Source: an uncultured Paracoccaceae bacterium (lineage in GTDB: Bacteria; Pseudomonadota; Alphaproteobacteria; Rhodobacterales; Rhodobacteraceae). From it: a stretch of 64,000 bases of DNA. Shown here one piece after another: positions 1 through 8,981 of this stretch. The position numbers and the translations under genes were made by a program. Location: the NCBI GenBank assembly GCA_951812305.1, contig CATOSB010000002.1:248001-312000 (forward strand), written 5' to 3'. The stretch's first letter is position 1, and the number at the start of each line of letters is the position of its first letter. The notes under the pieces are model-generated. The model worked only from the letters and a program-made list of their open reading frames with translations. It was not told the DNA's origin and ran no database searches.

Positions 1-2501
1 GCTACGCTGTGCGCTCAGGACTTGAATTCGTCACGATCTATCTGGGGCCGACTATTGTGATGATCGGCTGGTGGTGGCTGGTGCGCAAGCTGGTACGCAT
101 CGGGCGCAGCCAGCGTATCACCTCCATCGCCGACCTGATCTCCAGCCGGTATGGCAAGTCGAATTTCCTCGGCGTCGTTGTCACCATTCTCGCGGTGATT
201 GGCACCACGCCCTACATCGCGTTGCAACTGCAATCGGTGACATTGTCCTTCACGGTGTTTTCCAGCGAGGCGGGTGTGATCCCAAGTGTCGAGGAATTGG
301 CCGACACGGCCCTGATCGTTGCTGCGGGTCTGGCGCTTTTCACCATCCTGTTCGGCACAAGGCGGCTCGACGCCAACGAACGTCACCACGGGGTCGTCAC
401 CGCCATCGCGTTGGAGGCGGTCGTAAAGCTCGTGGCATTGTTGGCCGTGGGTATTTTCGTCGTCTGGGGCGTCGCTGGCGGCGCGGGCGCGATCATGGAC
501 AAGGTCGCGGCCTCCAACATCGCCGAGTGGAATTTGGCTGGCGGGCGCTGGACCACGCTGATCTTCCTGTCCGCCGCCGCCTTCATCTGCCTGCCGCGCA
601 TGTTTCAGGTGATGGTCGTCGAGAACGTGGAAGAGCGCCACGTCGCCGTCGCCAGCTGGGCCTTCCCGCTTTACCTGTTCCTGATGAGCCTGTTCGTGAT
701 TCCGATCGCGGTTGTCGGCCTGTCGGTCCTGCCCAATGGGAATCCCGACCTTTACGTGCTGACCGTGCCGCTGGCGCTGGGTCAGGAAGGGCTGGCGATG
801 CTGTCCTTCCTTGGTGGATTTTCTTCGGCAACTTCAATGGTGATCGTCGCTGCAATCGCGCTGTCAACGATGGTGTCCAACCACATCGTGATGCCGATCT
901 GGCTGAACATCCAAAGCGGTGGCGCCTCTGTTTCCGGTGACGTGCGGTTCGTCGCCATCCTCGCACGGCGCATTTCCATCGGGGCGATCCTTTTCCTCGG
1001 CTATCTCTATTTCTACTTCTCCGGTGGCAGCGGCGCACTTGCCGCAATCGGTTTGATCGCCTTTATCGGCGTCGCACAAGTGCTGCCCGCGCTGTTGGGT
1101 GGCATCTTCTGGCGCGGTGCAACGCGCATCGGCGCAGCGTTGGGGCTGTGCATCGGCTTCACGATCTGGGCCTACACGATCTTCATCCCCAGCTTTGGCG
1201 ACACGGTCCTGATGTCGGCAAGAGTGCTCGAAAACGGCCCCTTGGGCATCGGCTGGCTGCGCCCGCGCGCGCTGTTCGGGATTGACGGGCTGGATCCGGT
1301 TGTCCACGCCGTTTTGTGGTCGATCACGCTGAACACCTGTGGGTTCATCATCGGCTCGCTCGTGTCCTTCCCAAAACCGCTGGAACGCCTGCAAGGCGCG
1401 CAATTCGTCAATGTTTTTGAACATTCCGCCAACCGGCGCGGCTGGACCTCCAGCGCGGCAGAAGCCGAAGACCTGATGGTCATGGCACAGCGGATTTTGG
1501 GCCCAAGCGAGGCGCTGGAACTGTTTGAAAATACCGCAAAAGCACAGGGCAAGGTCGGCTACCTGCCCGAAACCACACCGCAATTTATCGAAAGCCTTGA
1601 ACGCGAACTGTCCGGTTCCGTAGGCGCCGCAACGGCCCATGCGATGATCGGCCAGATCGTGGGCGGCGCGCAGGTCTCGGTTCAGGACTTGATGGCGGTG
1701 GCCGATGAAACCGCGCAGATCATGGAATATTCCAGCCAGCTAGAGGCGAAGTCAGAAGAGCTGGCCCAAACCGCCGGAAAGCTGCGTGACGCCAATGAAA
1801 AGCTGACCGCCTTGTCGATCCAGAAGGACGCGTTTCTCAGCCAGATCAGTCATGAATTGCGCACGCCGATGACGTCGATCCGGGCGTTTTCGGAAATCCT
1901 GATGTCTGGACCGATGCCCGAGGACGAGCAGAACAAGTTTTCAACCATCATCCACGACGAAACGATCCGGCTGACCCGGCTGTTGGACGATCTGCTTGAC
2001 CTAAGTGTGCTTGAAAACGGACAGGTCAGCCTGAACCTGCAAAGCGGCAATCTGCATGATGTGCTTGAGCGCGCCGTGACAACTGTTGGCGAAGGCGAAA
2101 ACGATCTGAAAATTGTGCGCAATCCAGATAAGGAAGGCGTCGTAATCACCACAGATTCCGACCGCTTGGCGCAGGTCTTTATAAACCTCATCGCGAATGC
2201 TCAGAAATACTGTGACGCCGATGCGCCAAAACTGACAATCCGTGTGGCCCAGCGTGGCGGCCAGGCGATCATCGATTTCATCGACAATGGCACTGGTATT
2301 CCACGGTCTGCGCAAGCCGTGATATTCGAGAAATTCTCGCGCCTTGGCGACAAGGCCCAAGCCGGGGGCGCAGGGCTGGGTCTCGCGATCTGTCGGGAAA
2401 TCATGGAAAAGCTTGGTGGTTCAATCTCTTACCTGCCGGGCCAGAACGGTGCCGCATTCCGTGTGACAGTGCCAAACGCGCAGGCAAAAGCCGCAGAGTA
2501 A
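1..2501 (+). CDS. Sodium:solute symporter-like sensor histidine kinase, 5' partial
   Basis: The reading frame is open to the left edge, so the true start and probably the first membrane helix lie outside the window; the GTG at 9 is only the first possible in-window start. Residues 1 to about 450 (numbered from 9) are a run of hydrophobic segments typical of the SSF/PutP family. They are followed by a linker and a coiled stretch (about 560-605), then a HisKA/HATPase kinase. The H-box SHELRTPMTSIRAF carries the phospho-acceptor His near residue 615 (bases 1851-1853). The N-box is NLIANAQKY, the G1 box DNGTGIP and the G2 box GLGLAICREI. No receiver domain follows. Family knowledge (CbrA-type kinases) suggests sensing linked to solute uptake; the ligand is unknown. 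It is probably co-directional with the next gene, 53 bases downstream. Confidence 0.88.
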   Translation, partial: YAVRSGLEFVTIYLGPTIVMIGWWWLVRKLVRIGRSQRITSIADLISSRYGKSNFLGVVVTILAVIGTTPYIALQLQSVTLSFTVFSSEAGVIPSVEELADTALIVAAGLALFTILFGTRRLDANERHHGVVTAIALEAVVKLVALLAVGIFVVWGVAGGAGAIMDKVAASNIAEWNLAGGRWTTLIFLSAAAFICLPRMFQVMVVENVEERHVAVASWAFPLYLFLMSLFVIPIAVVGLSVLPNGNPDLYVLTVPLALGQEGLAMLSFLGGFSSATSMVIVAAIALSTMVSNHIVMPIWLNIQSGGASVSGDVRFVAILARRISIGAILFLGYLYFYFSGGSGALAAIGLIAFIGVAQVLPALLGGIFWRGATRIGAALGLCIGFTIWAYTIFIPSFGDTVLMSARVLENGPLGIGWLRPRALFGIDGLDPVVHAVLWSITLNTCGFIIGSLVSFPKPLERLQGAQFVNVFEHSANRRGWTSSAAEAEDLMVMAQRILGPSEALELFENTAKAQGKVGYLPETTPQFIESLERELSGSVGAATAHAMIGQIVGGAQVSVQDLMAVADETAQIMEYSSQLEAKSEELAQTAGKLRDANEKLTALSIQKDAFLSQISHELRTPMTSIRAFSEILMSGPMPEDEQNKFSTIIHDETIRLTRLLDDLLDLSVLENGQVSLNLQSGNLHDVLERAVTTVGEGENDLKIVRNPDKEGVVITTDSDRLAQVFINLIANAQKYCDADAPKLTIRVAQRGGQAIIDFIDNGTGIPRSAQAVIFEKFSRLGDKAQAGGAGLGLAICREIMEKLGGSISYLPGQNGAAFRVTVPNAQAKAAE

Positions 2502-2554
2502 TCCTTTCTCAACACCCCCGTGCCAAAAACCCATCGTAGGCGGCAGGCGGGTTC

Positions 2555-3643
2555 ATGGCAGAAACGCAGGACATATCGGTGCTGCGCCGGATGGCGGGGG
2601 CACAGCGGGTCAAGGTCGGGCCAACGGCGATGACGCTTGATAAGGCGTTGCGCACCGCGTTGGTGCGCGCAGCCGACGAGGTATTGAAGATTGCCGTCGG
2701 CGTCCGGGAATTCGAACAGGAAACCCATCTGCCCGAGGATCTGACAGATCACCTGCCGGATTCCGGGCTGTTCCTCATGCTGCGCGCACCCGGCGGTGGC
2801 GTGGGTGTCGCGGTTTTGTGCCCGCAATGCCTTGGCGCCGTAATTGAGGCCGCAACGATGGGTCAGGTGTTAAAGCGCGAGGCGGCGGAGCGGCGGGCAA
2901 CCGGCACCGATGCTGCCCTGACCCGCGCGTGGCTGGACCCGGCGCTGGCCAATCTGGGCGGTTTAGCGGCAGAGTGTTCGCCCCTCCCACCGGTTGATGG
3001 CTATACCTGCGATACGTTGCTGGGCGATGGCCGCGCCGCACAAATGGTTTTGGCCGATGCCGCACATCTTCGCCTGACGGTTGAGGTCGAATTCGGCTTC
3101 GGCGCGAAGATCGGGAAGATGTCGCTGATCGTGCCGATGGAGCGACCAACAGTAGTACCGGATCAGAACAATGACGGGCAGTGGGCGGCCACACTTAACA
3201 AATCCGTTCTGGCAACCCATGCCGCACTAGAGGCGGTACTGTGCGAACTGTCCCTGCCGCTTTCGGACATTACAAAATTCGAGGTCGGCCAGTTGCTGCC
3301 ATTGTCAAATGCCAGTATCGACGATGTCGGCATGATCGGTCGGGACGGCAACACGGTGATCAGCGCGCGACTTGGGCGATCCGGCAATGCGCGGGCCGTC
3401 AGGCTTCGCAGCCCCGCCAATGGCGCAGCGCCGGTGCCACGGACAGACCCTGAATTTGAGCCCGGAAGTGAACTGCTCAGCGGCGCGCCGACATTGCCCG
3501 GGCCGATGGCCCTGCCCCAACAACCTTCCGACGACTTGCCGATGGACGCGATTGAACCATTGAATGGGTTGGTTGAAGACCGGGAACAAGCGGATGTTGT
3601 CGAAGCATTGGACGCCGGCGAAAGTGTTCCCCTACAAGCGTGA
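2555..3643 (+). CDS. FliM/FliN (SpoA-type) C-terminal domain protein
   Basis: A 362-residue soluble protein with no signal peptide. The region around residues 190-285 (KMSLIVPMER, then LSLPLSDITKFEVGQLLPL, then ISARLGRSGNARAVRL) has the length and pattern of the SpoA/FliMN C-terminal beta-barrel: a 'level' strand, the 'GQ/L-P-L' turn and a final basic strand. The N-terminal 180 residues are not recognised. The last 80 residues are acidic and proline-rich, probably disordered. Related Rhodobacterales proteins are annotated as FliM/FliN-family flagellar motor switch C-terminal domain proteins, but no other flagellar gene is nearby, so a motor role is inferred only from the family. The ATG at 2555 follows a G-rich stretch (GGCAGGCGGG). 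Confidence 0.6.
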   Translation: MAETQDISVLRRMAGAQRVKVGPTAMTLDKALRTALVRAADEVLKIAVGVREFEQETHLPEDLTDHLPDSGLFLMLRAPGGGVGVAVLCPQCLGAVIEAATMGQVLKREAAERRATGTDAALTRAWLDPALANLGGLAAECSPLPPVDGYTCDTLLGDGRAAQMVLADAAHLRLTVEVEFGFGAKIGKMSLIVPMERPTVVPDQNNDGQWAATLNKSVLATHAALEAVLCELSLPLSDITKFEVGQLLPLSNASIDDVGMIGRDGNTVISARLGRSGNARAVRLRSPANGAAPVPRTDPEFEPGSELLSGAPTLPGPMALPQQPSDDLPMDAIEPLNGLVEDREQADVVEALDAGESVPLQA

Positions 3644-3689
3644 CACCGGACTTGTGTTTGCCTTGGGCAAACATTCATGCCCAAAGCCC

Positions 3690-3800
3690 TGCGCGGACTC
3701 AAGGCCCTTGGGCCGTCGCACATCGATGGGCCTTCCCTTAGCCCGGCAATTTGGTGAGGTGCGCGCGGCGTTCTGCGCTTTTGCGGAATTCGCGGGGTTA
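3690..3800 (-). repeat. Diverged copy of a dispersed ~180-bp intergenic repeat (family R1)
   Basis: Read on the minus strand, this stretch carries the ACCAAAT-TGCC...GGCCC-AAGGGCCTTGA-TCCGCGC order found in the copies at 21211-21390 and 53603-53782. The right-hand part (3690-3756) is clearly homologous; the part further left in repeat orientation is diverged and about 11 bases longer. It lies between two convergent genes. I see no gene in 3644-3905. Confidence 0.55.
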
Positions 3801-3905
3801 AGCGGCAGGTGCAACCATTTGCTCGCCGCGCCACGGCCCGCCGCTACGCGTCTGTGCACATTTTTTCAGTAACCACTGCAACCCACGCCTTCGTCCGAAT
3901 ATCGC

Positions 3906-5315
3906 CTAGGCGCCACTCCCCCAGGGCCCATGAAACCCTTTTCCGGTGCGATCCACCCGCTCAAACCCATGCGCCCCAAAAAAGTCGCGCTGGCCCTGGA
4001 TCAGATTTGCGGTGCCACGCGCATGGCGCATCGAGTCGTAATAGGAAAGCGCCGCCGCCAGTGCCGGCACCGGCGCCCCACTGGCCGCCGCCGCGACCAC
4101 AACATCCCGCAAAGACCGGATATTTTCTGCCAGCATCGCCGCGAAACCATCATCCAAAATCAGGTTTGCCCCCGGCGGCGGCGATTGGAATGCCGTAGAT
4201 ATGTCATCCAGCAATGCCGAGCGAATGATGCACCCGGCGCGCCAGATTTCCGCCACCCGCGACAAATTCAATGACCACTCATATTCCTCGGAGGCGGCGG
4301 CCAGCAATGTGAACCCCTGCGCGTAGGCGATGATACGCGCCGCCAGCAACGCCTGCTCAAACTGCTGATCCGAAACCTCCGGCGCTGCCTCGGCTTTCGC
4401 CGCCAGCGCCTTTTCCCCGATCTCACGCAGATCCTTCATCGACGACCACGACCGTGCACCGACGGCTGCCTCTATGGTCGAGGCGGATTGACCAAGCTTC
4501 AATGCCTCGATCACCGTCCAGCGCCCGGTGCCTTTCTGACCGGCCTTGTCGAGGATCACATCGACCATCGGCGCGCCCGAATCCGGATCGGTCGCGGCCA
4601 ATACTTTTCCAGTAATCTCAACCAGATAACTTTTAAGCGCGCCTTCATTCCAACCGGTAAAGACCGCGCCCATTTCAGCAGGCGCGCGTCCGGCGGCGCG
4701 CATCATGCCATAAACTTCGACGATCATCTGCATGTCGGCGTATTCGATGCCGTTATGAACCGTCTTGACGAAATGCCCCGCCCCGTCGGGGCCAAGATGA
4801 TCCACACACGGATCGCCTTCAAACTTGGCCGCAATCGCCTGAACCACCGGCTTCAGCTGGGTCCAGCTGTGTTCTGTGCCGCCCACCATGATCGATGGCC
4901 CGTGGCGGGCGCCCTCTTCCCCGCCTGAAACGCCCATGCCGACGAAATGGATACCCTGCGCGGTCAGTTCAGCCGAACGGCGCCGCGTGAGATTGAAATC
5001 GGAATTGCCGCCGTCGATTATCGTGTCCCCCTGATCCAGCAGCGGCACGATCTTTTCGATCATACTGTCCAGCGGCGCGCCCGACGGGATCATGAACAGA
5101 ATGACCCGCGGGGTCTGCATCCCGTGGATAAACTCTTTCAGCGTCACATACGGGTTCAGATTGCCGCGCAATTCATCCGCTTCACGCACGAAATCCACGA
5201 TCCACGACGTTTCGCGGTTGGTCACGGCAACCTCAAAGCCTTCTTCCGCCATGTTCAACGCCAACGCGCTGCCCATTGTGCCAAGGCCGTAGATGCCAAT
5301 TTGCGAAAGTTGCAT
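3906..5315 (-). CDS. gnd: 6-phosphogluconate dehydrogenase, decarboxylating
   Basis: Oxidises and decarboxylates 6-phosphogluconate to ribulose 5-phosphate with NADP+, in the pentose phosphate pathway (cytosol). The N-terminal Rossmann motif is GIYGLGTMGSALALNMAEEG. The substrate-binding motif VSGGEEGARHGPS is present, as is the 6PGDH signature ILDKAGQKGTGRW. At 469 residues it matches the family length. I chose the ATG at 5313-5315 because a GAGG lies about 7 bases upstream and the Rossmann strand begins right after; a longer frame to 5345 adds ten residues without family support. Downstream it converges with the plus-strand FliM-like gene. Confidence 0.96.
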   Translation of the reverse strand: MQLSQIGIYGLGTMGSALALNMAEEGFEVAVTNRETSWIVDFVREADELRGNLNPYVTLKEFIHGMQTPRVILFMIPSGAPLDSMIEKIVPLLDQGDTIIDGGNSDFNLTRRRSAELTAQGIHFVGMGVSGGEEGARHGPSIMVGGTEHSWTQLKPVVQAIAAKFEGDPCVDHLGPDGAGHFVKTVHNGIEYADMQMIVEVYGMMRAAGRAPAEMGAVFTGWNEGALKSYLVEITGKVLAATDPDSGAPMVDVILDKAGQKGTGRWTVIEALKLGQSASTIEAAVGARSWSSMKDLREIGEKALAAKAEAAPEVSDQQFEQALLAARIIAYAQGFTLLAAASEEYEWSLNLSRVAEIWRAGCIIRSALLDDISTAFQSPPPGANLILDDGFAAMLAENIRSLRDVVVAAAASGAPVPALAAALSYYDSMRHARGTANLIQGQRDFFGAHGFERVDRTGKGFHGPWGSGA

Positions 5316-5400
5316 TAGGAACCTCATTTTTTTTGGGTCGCCCACAGGTTACTGGTGCCGACCCGGCGCACAAGAGGAGACTGACAAACTGGACAGATCG

Positions 5401-6399
5401 TCAGAAATCTCGGATCGCCGGGCCATTGACCGGCGTCATCGTCCGCCCATTGACACGTCGCATACTTACCGAATTCGGCTTCATGATCCGCTCTACACCC
5501 CGCATGTTGTTCTTATGAGATTCGATCAGAAAGGGATCTGACCAATATTGCGTGTGCCCAAGCTCGGTAATTGTGTCTTTTGTGGCTGTCGGGCCGGTCT
5601 TGCGCGTGCCAACCGGGCGTTTCTTGCCGTGAATTCCCCAACGGCCTACCGCAGACAGAAGGGACCGTGGCGGCTTGGTTTTGGTAGTTGAAAACGCCTG
5701 TCCAAGCCTGAATACGGCGGCCAGCACGAAGTCCCAATAGGAACGATAGATTTGCGCGGTTTGCGCCTCGATGATGACTTCGCGCAAACTGTCATCGGGG
5801 TGAATATCCTTTTGCAAATGCACTCGCCGTACAGCTGCGGCCATCAAAGAAACATGCTCGATCTCCAGTCTTCTTCCCGGCGCTGAGGCTCCGGTTATTG
5901 GCAGAAGTTGTTTTAGCGTTTCCAAGGCGACCCGGCAGCCCATCGAATGCGCGAATATCCGAAGTTTGAAGGGTTCTTGGATCGAAGATTTTGCAAGACG
6001 GCCTGCAATAAACTCAGCTAGGGTTTCGGCAGTAGCCTGGGCGCGTTCGATGACGGGGTGGTATGATGCTTTCGAACGAAAATCCGGGTACATGTCGCCT
6101 GGCCAATAGACCCAATATGTGTCTTTCAATTGCGCATCATCCAGCATCCCGCAGAACGCCTGATAAGATTTTGTGGCGCCCTCTTCGTTCACTGCAAATC
6201 CGTGAATCAACAAGCTGGCTGACGAAGTGCTGCCAAACGGAATTGTGCCGTGGTCAGTTTCTTTCACGTTTTTCGCAAGCTGGCCGCCGCGCGGGGCGGT
6301 GCGAAGCGACAGTTTGCCTTTGGGTTTCAACAAGATTTCGCGTACGGAAACATCCCGTTCATGATCAATCCAAGGTATGAAACGCCTCAGTCCAAGCAT
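5401..6399 (-). CDS. Alpha/beta hydrolase (DUF900-like)
   Basis: A 332-residue protein with an alpha/beta-hydrolase core. The early oxyanion-region motif is ASLLIHGFAVNEEG, and the nucleophile elbow is IFAHSMGCRVALE (G-H-S-M-G class, Ser nucleophile). Later strands (EHVSLMAAAVRR) fit the DUF900/serine-esterase pattern. Substrate unknown. Its ATG (6397-6399) immediately follows the stop codon of the upstream membrane-protein gene, so the two were translationally coupled. That upstream gene is now broken by three insertions, which probably uncouples this gene from its original promoter near 17.1 kb. Confidence 0.7.
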   Translation of the reverse strand: MLGLRRFIPWIDHERDVSVREILLKPKGKLSLRTAPRGGQLAKNVKETDHGTIPFGSTSSASLLIHGFAVNEEGATKSYQAFCGMLDDAQLKDTYWVYWPGDMYPDFRSKASYHPVIERAQATAETLAEFIAGRLAKSSIQEPFKLRIFAHSMGCRVALETLKQLLPITGASAPGRRLEIEHVSLMAAAVRRVHLQKDIHPDDSLREVIIEAQTAQIYRSYWDFVLAAVFRLGQAFSTTKTKPPRSLLSAVGRWGIHGKKRPVGTRKTGPTATKDTITELGHTQYWSDPFLIESHKNNMRGVERIMKPNSVSMRRVNGRTMTPVNGPAIRDF

Positions 6400-6881
6400 T
6401 CAAACCCTGGATGTTCCGGACCCGGTCAACCGGTTCAACAGATCGTGCAGGATAGATGCAACCAAGCCCGATAGAACGCCAAGAAAGATCCAGGCAAAAA
6501 GCGCCCCAGAGAACCCCGATTGCGAAAAGCCAAGAACCAAGCCCACAAATGCACCTGACACCGCAGAGGCAATGCGCACGTAGTCGAGCCATGCTTGCGA
6601 CATATGAAGCTGAAACGCGTCAAGATTGCGTTCCAGCGCGGCATAGACGGCGTCATCATTCGGTGGCGGCGTGACATCTTTTGGTCGCGATTGCGTTCCA
6701 GCGCCGCTCTCACTTTCATTTCCAACTTGTAAATTTCCAACGGCTCCGGTTTCGTTAGCCTGAGGTCGAAATAACTTTGGATCGGCTCTGTCGGTTAGTA
6801 TTTCAAACAATTTTGGATACTTCGCGTGACGTTCAAGAATTTCGTGCGTTCTGTTTTCCACAAGTTTAAGGAATAATTTTC
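6400..6881 (-). pseudogene. 3' part of an IS-disrupted membrane-protein gene
   Basis: Third of three exon-like pieces of one gene (other pieces: 15437-15475 and 8483-8981). Removing IS66-1 and one copy of its 8-bp target duplication (taattttc) gives an uninterrupted frame ...RLPRKL-FLKLVENRTHEIL... . This piece encodes the last ~157 residues. It ends in two hydrophobic segments (RIASAVSGAFVGLVLGF and ALFAWIFLGVLSGLVASI), so the original 333-aa product had one N-terminal and two C-terminal membrane helices. Function unknown. A 153-codon frame starting with GTG at 6861 remains open and could still be translated. Confidence 0.8.
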
Positions 6882-8482
6882 GTAACTCCCAAGCACCCTG
6901 TCCGATAGGGTTGCGGGGTTTTGTTCCGTCAGAGCCGTGCGATGATCTGAGGTGGTGACAGGGTCAGGATTTCCAGGATGTTGAACCGGTGTTTTCTGGC
7001 CGTCGAGATGACGGACCTGATGTCGGCGAAGACCCGCGCGCCCTCGAGGGTGCGGAAGGTGCCCGAGATTTTCATGCGCAGCTTCATCATGCGCAGGTCC
7101 TGTTCGGCCTGATTGTTTGTGAATGGGACCGCGAAGTCGGCGATGAATCGCAAAACGTCATCGCGGTAGTCACGCAGGCGGAGGAGCAGGTTGTGGCCTG
7201 GCCGCCTGGCTTTTCGGCCGCGGGTGCCGGGGCTTTTGGCCAGCGGGGGCTGGCGTTCGTGGAAGGCGAGCCCCTTGGCGAGGATCGCCATGTATCTGGT
7301 GACTATACCCTGGCGAACCAGTTCCGGGAGTTCGGTCTCGCCTTGATCCTGAGCCGCGCATCTGAGCTGATTGGCGCTATGAAGCACTGCGCTCATCTCC
7401 GTCGCCCAAGGCTCTTTTTCGATCTCTTCGATGGCCTTGAGTTCGCGCAAGTGATGCGCCCCGCAGAGGGCGTGGGCGTCCACTCCGCTCATATGGGCGT
7501 AGTAGGGTTTCCAGTGATCATGAATGATCGTCCCGCCGGTCAGGAAGGTTGGAACAGCACCGCGTTTGGCGCTGATGCGGTAATGGGTGAAGGCGGTATC
7601 GCAGATCGTGTGCAGCCAGTGCAGCTTGCCGGCAACACGAAGTCCGGTCTCGTCCAGATGCCGAACGCCGCCTTCGGCAAGCCGGGCGAGAATGTGTTCA
7701 ACCACGACACCCATCTTATTTGCCGCGCCGCGCGTCCAGTTGGTCACGCTGGCCGCGCACAAGCTGGTGGCCCCAAACAGGTCGCGCATAAGCTGGCAGA
7801 CCCGATCCTCGGGTATCAGCTGCTGAACATTGCAATAGACCGCCACTGCCCGCATGCGCGTGCCATATTGCACATGCGCGGCCACGCCATCGGGAAAGCC
7901 AGCCGTCGTCGTGGCTCGACAATGGTCGCAACAATAAACCGCCGCCTGATGCTCGGTGACCTCCAGGCGTGGCGCAGGCAAGTCGAACACCTGACGCTTC
8001 TCGATCCCTTTCACCATCTCCGCCGTCAGGGCGCTCTGACAGGCGCTGCAATGCGTCGCCTCATGCCGTTCGACAAAGTCGGGTGTTGACGTCTGGCGCA
8101 GGGTGTCGCCCCGGTGGCCAACTTGGCCGCCACTTTTCTTTCCGGATTTGCCACGCAGGCTGCGCGGGGCTGGCTTCTTCAGGCCATCACTTGAAGGGGG
8201 CTTGCTGCTATTGCTGCTGTTCTTGGCCAACTGTCGGCGCAGGTCCGTGATCTCTTCCGCCATGCTCGCCAACGCAGCTTCAAGCTCAGCGATCCGACGC
8301 AGAGCCGTGGCGAGAAGTTGTTCAAGGGCGGCAACCTGATCCATCCCACCACTGATTCAGAGAAATCAACCCGGCGCCACAGAATTCAGACAAGAAAGAA
8401 AAAAAACACGCGCAAAATGGCAAATTCGACTCACCATAAAACTGACAATAACACTCAAACGTGGGGGGTGCTTGGGAGTTAC
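6882..8482 (-). mobile_element. IS66-1: complete IS66-family element (single-ORF type)
   Basis: 1601 bp bounded by terminal inverted repeats that begin gtaactcccaagcacc at the left and end in its complement at the right. The 8-bp target duplication taattttc is at 6874-6881 and 8483-8490. The only gene is the large transposase; the accessory tnpA/tnpB genes of classical IS66 are absent, as in the ISBst12-like subgroup. It interrupts the membrane-protein gene whose parts are at 8483-8981 and 6400-6881. Confidence 0.95.
6929..8344 (-). CDS. tnpC: IS66-family transposase (copy 1)
   Basis: 471 residues. An N-terminal leucine-zipper-like helix (about 1-40) is followed by the conserved AKNSSNSSKPPSSDG motif. 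Next come an IS66 zinc-finger (HCSACQSAL and CCDHC), the DDE catalytic core (HLDETGLRV, HDHWKPY) and a C-terminal NNQAEQDLRMMKLRMKISG segment containing the final Glu. The protein is complete. Seven near-identical copies of this gene occur in the window; this one is of the majority sequence type. Confidence 0.95.
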   Translation of the reverse strand: MDQVAALEQLLATALRRIAELEAALASMAEEITDLRRQLAKNSSNSSKPPSSDGLKKPAPRSLRGKSGKKSGGQVGHRGDTLRQTSTPDFVERHEATHCSACQSALTAEMVKGIEKRQVFDLPAPRLEVTEHQAAVYCCDHCRATTTAGFPDGVAAHVQYGTRMRAVAVYCNVQQLIPEDRVCQLMRDLFGATSLCAASVTNWTRGAANKMGVVVEHILARLAEGGVRHLDETGLRVAGKLHWLHTICDTAFTHYRISAKRGAVPTFLTGGTIIHDHWKPYYAHMSGVDAHALCGAHHLRELKAIEEIEKEPWATEMSAVLHSANQLRCAAQDQGETELPELVRQGIVTRYMAILAKGLAFHERQPPLAKSPGTRGRKARRPGHNLLLRLRDYRDDVLRFIADFAVPFTNNQAEQDLRMMKLRMKISGTFRTLEGARVFADIRSVISTARKHRFNILEILTLSPPQIIARL

Positions 8483-8981
8483 TAATTTTCGTGGCAGACG
8501 GAAATTCGGGTGATGTGAAATCGAAATTGCAGAGAGCAGTTTGAGTTTGATTACATTCTCATACACCCACTTAATCGTCGTGGATAAGAATAAGCGCGCT
8601 TGAGTCACGGCGGATTTCAATTTGTTGAGAACACCCCGGGGCTTTGGGGGTTCATTTTTGTCGGCATTGCGATCATGAATCTGGATTGTGCTTCCCTCAA
8701 AAAACCGCTTGATGAACGCGTTGTAGTATTCCAATTTATCCTGATTTTGTGAAATACCTGTATTCGTCGACGCACGGCTGTTGGCAGCGGTATCAACTTC
8801 CATGTTTTCGCCATCAGACGGCGATTTGTTTTCTTTGTTCAATCGTTTAAACCACGATTGCAATTGCAGCTTGTGAAACTGCGCACGAAATAGAAATTTC
8901 GCGGCTTCGACTATGGCCATGACGATGATGGCCATTAAAAGCACGCTCACCACAAAATCAGTTAACTGTTCGCGGAATGCC
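8483..8981 (-). pseudogene. Middle part of the IS-disrupted membrane-protein gene
   Basis: Encodes about 163 residues between the IS4-composite insertion on its upstream side and IS66-1 on its downstream side. It begins (minus strand) with the 10-bp duplication ggcattccgc and reads AFREQLTDFVVSVLLMAIIVMAIVEAA..., a single strong membrane helix followed by a basic/polar region. Rejoined with 15437-15475 upstream and 6400-6873 downstream it is in frame throughout. No domain recognised. Confidence 0.8.

Noticed and set aside
6989..8089. 366-codon frame on the strand opposite each IS66 transposase (repeated in all seven copies)
   Set aside because: It is an antisense shadow of the transposase gene in G/C-rich DNA; it recurs only because the element recurs and has no recognisable domain.
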